Assembly: GCA_947650285.1 (NCBI GenBank)
Contig: CANTFL010001406.1
Span: forward strand, 248,001 to 312,000
Origin: Hyaloperonospora brassicae
Lineage: Eukaryota; Oomycota; Peronosporomycetes; Peronosporales; Peronosporaceae
Length of the DNA stretch: 64,000 nt
Direction: 5' to 3'
Shown: one piece after another, positions 59,201 to 64,000 of the stretch
Layout: every line of letters begins with the position of its first letter
Numbering within the stretch: position 1 is the first letter of the stretch
Notes under the pieces: model-generated
What the model was told of the DNA's origin: nothing
The model's database searches: none
What the model saw: the letters and a program-made list of their open reading frames with translations, nothing else
Made by a program: the position numbers and the translations under genes

Positions 59201-60704
59201 TTGCATAAGCCCCTATTTGAATCAATTTATTATTCACAGCTTGTCATGACATACACATCTATTTTTAAATACAGCCGGTAAGCAAATATTTTACATATAG
59301 GTCTGAAAGCATGTGTATAATGCAATTTATCGCATTCACATAAGCTTTAGCTTCCTATCAGGAACACCGGAAATTGATACAAACTTTATTTATCTAGCTC
59401 CATATGCATCCTCCACTGAGTAATCATAGCGTGATTCATTCTCGTGCCAATGAGGTAGGTCTTCCAACTTTTTTTGGAATTGAAATGATCTACTTCAGAC
59501 CCTGCAAGTTTGTTGTATCTGGCACATGTACGTTACTTCTTTAATCTTTCGACTTTTCAACAAAAAGAATGTTATATTTTTTATGATGATAAGATTTCAC
59601 TAGTGACACTTTAAATGTAGTCAGAGCCGTTTATATTAAAAATTAAATCCGCAATAAGATACATATATGTATACATATTTGAAACTACGGTAATTTATGA
59701 CAATTATTATACTCAGCTTACAAATTTGCTATTCTTTCCTTGCATTATTTCAAATAAATATTTAAGTGGTAGCAAAAGTGTTAAATTAATTCTAAAAAAC
59801 TCTATTGGAGCTACTGTTTTGTACATAATTTACACTTCGCTACAATGTAGACTCGTAAGCAAGTCAAAATGATATCTATATGTATTGACGCTTGTGGATG
59901 TCTCTCATCGTTGCTTTTAGTTTTATTTTCGAATGGCATCTCTGATTTATTCAAATAGCCCTTGTGACATTCAGTTTCCCTATACGCTGATCGATGAATG
60001 AGCCTCGGAAAGCTCTTCAGATGACGCGCTATTCTGCCGATCATTTTATGATTATTAACTTTGAATTTTATAAAAATATGAGATATCCCCATTAACAATT
60101 AGCCATATGATGTTATGATACCACTATAATTGCACAATTTGGCTTGCATCTAAACAATGGCGTCTATCGTTATCATGCAGCGTATCCGAAGTAACTCCAT
60201 AAGTGATGGTGAAAAAACGTTTTGCATTGTAAAGGCAAAGGTGATCGTAAATAGACATATGGCATTTTTTGACGTCCATGTGCAATCTGCTAGATGAAGA
60301 ACTTCTTATAAAAGCCCAATGTGTAATACTTCGTTTATTTAATATTATCAATATTTGAGAAGTAGAATACATTATTTTGCGCCCGTTTGGAATTCTTTTT
60401 GCACGTGTAAATTATGTAATGAAATGCTACCTAATATTTATTAAGTGTGTGAAAAACTTTGTCACGATACACACGATTTACTAACGCGATAAATGTGCAT
60501 TTTATAATTGGGCGACATCAATGCAGCATAACATGTAAAGAGTACAACAGCCATGCTCAGCAACTCTATAAGCTACAATGTTTGCGATGATGCTTTGTAA
60601 CTTTTAAATAAAGATTTAGGCAAATAATTACGCATTTTCCGTCGAAAAATTGATTACACTAGAAATACGTGCACCATGATCCGTGTTATAAGCAATAATT
60701 GAGA
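56200..60704. other. AT-rich interval without recognisable genes
   Basis: Low GC, many homopolymer runs. The frames 57223-57477 (MAALHAPIEKSVLIPLKPNS) and 59811-60098 (minus) have no domain and are probably chance. Confidence 0.4.
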
Positions 60705-61922
60705 GGCCCAGATAGCTGGACTTCACTCTTTATAATATATATATGGACCACGCCACCAGCGTGACACCCCTATCTGACCTATCAGAAGCAACAAATGCGA
60801 ATTTTGGTGTAGTGGCTATCGAATCATCTAAAGTGACCACACTCTAATCTCACCTTCAGTAGCTGCGTACTGATCAGTGGTGATTCTGGTGAATGATTAG
60901 CCATTGCGCAACTATTTACCTTGATACACCGCGCTTCAATGTCTTTTTCACAACAAGCTACACGAGCTTGGTCCAAGTTAGACTGCAGTAGATAACAAAC
61001 ACCCATTTTTTTGTTTAAAACATACACACACCCGAAACTCGAGCATATCTTCATTCATTGTACATTTGTTTGAAGCCGTTACACGTTCATTCAATGCGCA
61101 TCATGTTCATGGTCGACTGACACGAGTATTTGTACTCAGATCCCTTTTCCACTGGTCGAAACTCCATTTCAAGTACTTCTGAATTTTTGTCGTCGCTTCC
61201 ATTGCTTATTCCAGGTCATAGATACCCATGGTCGGCTTGTCGCTGTTTAACAGCTCGCCCGTGGCCTTAAATGTCCAAGTGATGGCCCCCGCTGTGATAA
61301 CACCAGGATGGCTATCGTAACTGTCGACTCAGATATTAAACACTGGTACAGTTTTAAAAGTCAATATTTCTAGCATCTATAAATGCGTTGACCCCCACGT
61401 CTTTGATCTCGCCAATTTCATTAGACGCAATGAGGGTGCCGACGACCCGTGCCTTTATTAGCCCTTTTGTCTTGCGAATTCACGGAACAGTAATGAAAAC
61501 AGAGTCTAAAATAGTTTCAAAAGAGCCGCAAAAAATCCACACAACAGAGAAACACCACCACCAGCATCAGTAGCAATAGCAATGGCAATCCCCACGTCCT
61601 CTTCAATAATTTTCGTTTATCGACTCGTTCATGTCAATAACGCCATGTGTCCGAGACAGTCCGTTGTGCCGCGTCCATAGAGCTTGTCGCCTCTAGCAGT
61701 AAGAGTGAAGGGATCTCGCTACCAGCCTTCCGGATTGGCCGGCACAACGTCCATGTGGGCCCCCACGAGCGCCAGTGTCTCGTCCATAGCACGCGACAAA
61801 AGCGGCGCGTACCTAGTAATGACATTGCCCGCCCTTCGACAAACTCGAGTCGGTCGATTGTGAGCTCTGCGCACACAAATGGCTTTAGCTTTTCCAGCAC
61901 AAAGTCCGACACGAGGTTTTTG
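60705..61922 (-). mobile_element. Left-end fragment of the MULE-like element with M20 exon 2
   Basis: The left-type terminal repeat (GATAGCTGGA...TATCAGAAGCAAC...GGTGTAGTGGCTATC, AATCATCTAAAG) lies at 60705-60830. From about 60965 to 61922 the sequence is parallel to 36410-37330, the exon 2 part of the M20 relic on the minus strand. It shares the frameshift (61821-61834) and the TAG after PEGW (61719-61721). Similarity stops at 61922, before exon 1 and the right TIR. The 3' end of the M20 relic is also shorter than in the 37-kb copy. Confidence 0.75.
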
Positions 61923-62172
61923 TGCTATAAGAGACTCAACATGTTCTTCACCTACGACACAAATAAGCTGTAATCATGGGGGTCTTATTATAGCTTTGTG
62001 CGTGATGCGTAATTGCCTTATCAATATAAGAAGATATTGTTCATCGACGAATAAAGGAGGACATCAAGCGCTTTTTTTGGCCTATTTAAATGCGCATAAC
62101 AGAGAATATCAATAAGTGATTAGCCACTATTTTAATGATTACGTATGCCTCTTATTTTAAATAAATTCGAAG

Positions 62173-62538
62173 ATGCAGTGGCGCGATCGCGACGGTGAGC
62201 TTGCTTTCCTGAAATGTAACAATCATCACACTACTGTTTGGTTGGTCACACGAACAATAAATATATTTTCAAATGACAAAACTAGAAAATGGTTAATGCC
62301 GTTCTTGTTGTGGTGCAAAGGCTATATCTATCGCTTACTACATCATGTTAGTGCCATTTACCATAACGCTCTATCTTCTACCTCGACTTCAATTTGTCAG
62401 TACGTCTTTGTGCTAGCTATAATCGATGTACGTGCATTTGCGCAGACCATTGGAACGTCCGATGCGTTTATGTACTATTTAGACATGAGAATACTGTATA
62501 ATTTACATTTACAGTATGAATATTGGTGTAAAGAATGA
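62173..62538 (+). CDS. Hypothetical 121-codon frame
   Basis: An uninterrupted frame starting MQWRDRDGELAFLKC, with several hydrophobic stretches (KWLMPFLLWCKGYIYRLLHH, CQYVFVLAIIDVRAFAQTIG). It is longer than most frames in this AT-rich region and begins with a GC-richer stretch. No domain, signal peptide or homologue is recognised. It may be a gene fragment. Confidence 0.25.
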   Translation: MQWRDRDGELAFLKCNNHHTTVWLVTRTINIFSNDKTRKWLMPFLLWCKGYIYRLLHHVSAIYHNALSSTSTSICQYVFVLAIIDVRAFAQTIGTSDAFMYYLDMRILYNLHLQYEYWCKE

Positions 62539-63655
62539 TTAGTTAAAAATATAGTTATATCCTTATAATTATACACGAACTTCATTAGTTTGTGATTGAT
62601 ATATAAAAAAATAGCGCCCTCTTAGGAGCGCGCATCATGAAAGCTTTAATATATTAATATTATGATTTAGCTGACTACGTTATTCCAGATTCAGAGCACA
62701 ATACGTATTTTATATTCTATATATGTATACGTTGATAGTCCATCAGAAAAGACCCTTTCATATAAATCATCAAAGAAAATGTTTTGCAAGACATTATGCC
62801 CATATTTGAGTGAGATCAGACTCGGAAGAAATACCATAAAATTATCTAAAATATACATATACATGCGAGAACAAAGGTATGTACTCAGACAATCTACTTT
62901 TGAGCGATTGCTGTAATATAAACATGTCATATGTACAAACATTTTATGTGTATCTTTTTGAGGCAAACATAACGCTGAACACAAATTAAGTTATTCGAAA
63001 AGGGACAAAAATATTAGAATTCTTTCACATCAGAAGATAGGAAAATTATAGGTACACACCCATCCTCTGATGCGTACAGCCCCCCCCCCCTCAATTAGAG
63101 GCTCCTCGGAAAGTACTGTAAGCTCCCTAACAAGGTAATTCTCACCTATTAATACTAACTGACATATAAATAATCTTTGCTTTGTGAACACCCCTCTATA
63201 ATACAGGCCTCCTGTTAATTAGCACACATCCTTGCGTATAACGTCCGCTCGCATTATTCGGCATCCCCCTATAAGTATCCCTATTTTTACTACCATTTCT
63301 TTTAACGTATAGATGATCATTATTATAAAGAAATGTAAAATGCATACATCTGACTCATACTGCAAGAATACCAGTCAACGGGGACATGTACATTCCCAGT
63401 TAAAAAGTCTGAAGTTATTAAATGTATCGATTTCTATATCTAGACAGCACTGCGATCTATAAATCGGTGCAAGGGTGACTGTATTAACGCTATCTAAATA
63501 TTTAATCAATGATGCTTGCACCGCCTGCAGAGTCTCTCTACGCGTCGCTGGAGGGCGCGAAAAGTATTGTACTTTTTCATGCGATGAGATGAGGTTTTAT
63601 CTTATTGAGAAGTCGCTCTTCAAATTGCCGCTCGGGTGAGATCACGAAAGTCTAG

Positions 63656-64000
63656 TTCGTTTATGCCAATGCTGGTCGGTACAAGAATCGAAGGGGGAAC
63701 CTCACAGATGAGTCGAGAAAGCGTCTCAGCTCAACACGAAGTTTCAAGTGTCCATTTACCGTGACAATTACAAGAAAATTAGTATGCAATGATGATGTGA
63801 ATGACCATATTAAATTTTGCAGCGATTGTAATTCTGTGGCGGTTTTCCAGTGGTATTTAGCTGGTAAAAACAGAGAACACAACCACGAAGCTGCAGATGA
63901 TGTATCTGCCTATCCCGCCCTACGAAAAATTAGTCTTCACAACGCCACGGCGATCAATGCCATGGCAAGAGCAAGAGCAGAATTCAAGGTCATCTTAGTA
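63656..64000 (+). pseudogene. FAR1/MULE-type zinc-binding domain, partial at window edge
   Basis: A frame open from 63656 to the window end reads GRYKNRRGNLTDESRKR, STRSFKCPFTVTITR, CSDCNSV, FQWYLAGKNREHNHEAADDV and SAYPALRKISL. The CPF...W...HNHE pattern is the FAR1-type (WRKY/GCM1-like) zinc-binding region at the N-terminus of Mutator-like transposases. A TAG stands just before 63656 and no Met starts the frame, so it is an internal exon or a broken gene. The catalytic DDE part would lie beyond 64000. Confidence 0.6.

Noticed and set aside
1..64000. CRISPR array, rRNA or tRNA genes
   Set aside because: No regularly spaced repeats with unique spacers, no rRNA signature, and no sequence with convincing tRNA arms was seen; the tandem repeats present have no spacers.

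Overview
The window looks like a repeat-rich, gene-poor accessory region of a peronosporalean oomycete (Phytophthora or downy-mildew type); I cannot name the species. The evidence is one RXLR-type secreted effector gene (39.3-39.9 kb), spliceosomal-type intron borders in a broken gene, and eukaryotic LTR retrotransposons and MULE-type DNA transposon signatures. There is no sign of bacterial operons, rRNA, tRNA or CRISPR.

Layout. 0-25 kb is a graveyard of one Ty3/gypsy family, strikingly rich in GATC. A minus-strand fragment (G0, 1-~1640) is cut by the window edge. A long plus-strand copy (G1, ~2080-13952) keeps gag, protease, RT, RNase H, integrase and chromodomain in order, but broken by many stops. 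A more decayed minus-strand copy (G2, ~13953-24240) follows, then a further LTR (24582-25211). All three LTR/internal junctions keep the same GC-rich primer-binding site. G1 and G2 both carry, between the chromodomain and the 3' end, an antisense coiled-coil reading frame (377 codons intact in G1).

25.2-29.6 kb is AT-rich and holds dispersed LTR-like repeats. 29596-37850 is read here as a MULE-type transposon: ~115-135 bp terminal inverted repeats and a 9-bp target duplication with one mismatch. It carries a degenerate M20 peptidase gene (acetylornithine deacetylase-like) as passenger. A young Ty1/copia element (30232-35426; 5-bp target duplication CCACC, nearly identical LTRs) sits inside it. 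A right-end fragment of the same MULE lies at ~55692-56200 and a left-end fragment at ~60705-61922. Both include pieces of the M20 passenger, and the copies at 37 kb and 61 kb share the same disabling mutations.

The RXLR gene lies just beyond the MULE. It has a signal peptide, RRLR, an acidic DEE motif, a hydrophobic C-terminal segment and a 24-bp repeat in which the stop codon falls. The frame stays open for 69 codons after that stop.

40-64 kb is mostly AT-rich DNA with no recognisable genes, apart from LTR-like repeats (41.9-45.9 kb), coding-like relics (44.0, 46.0 and 51.0 kb) and, at the right edge, a partial FAR1/MULE-type zinc-binding domain (63656-64000). Overall it is a nest of mobile elements around one likely host-interaction gene, typical of the fast-evolving compartment of oomycete genomes.
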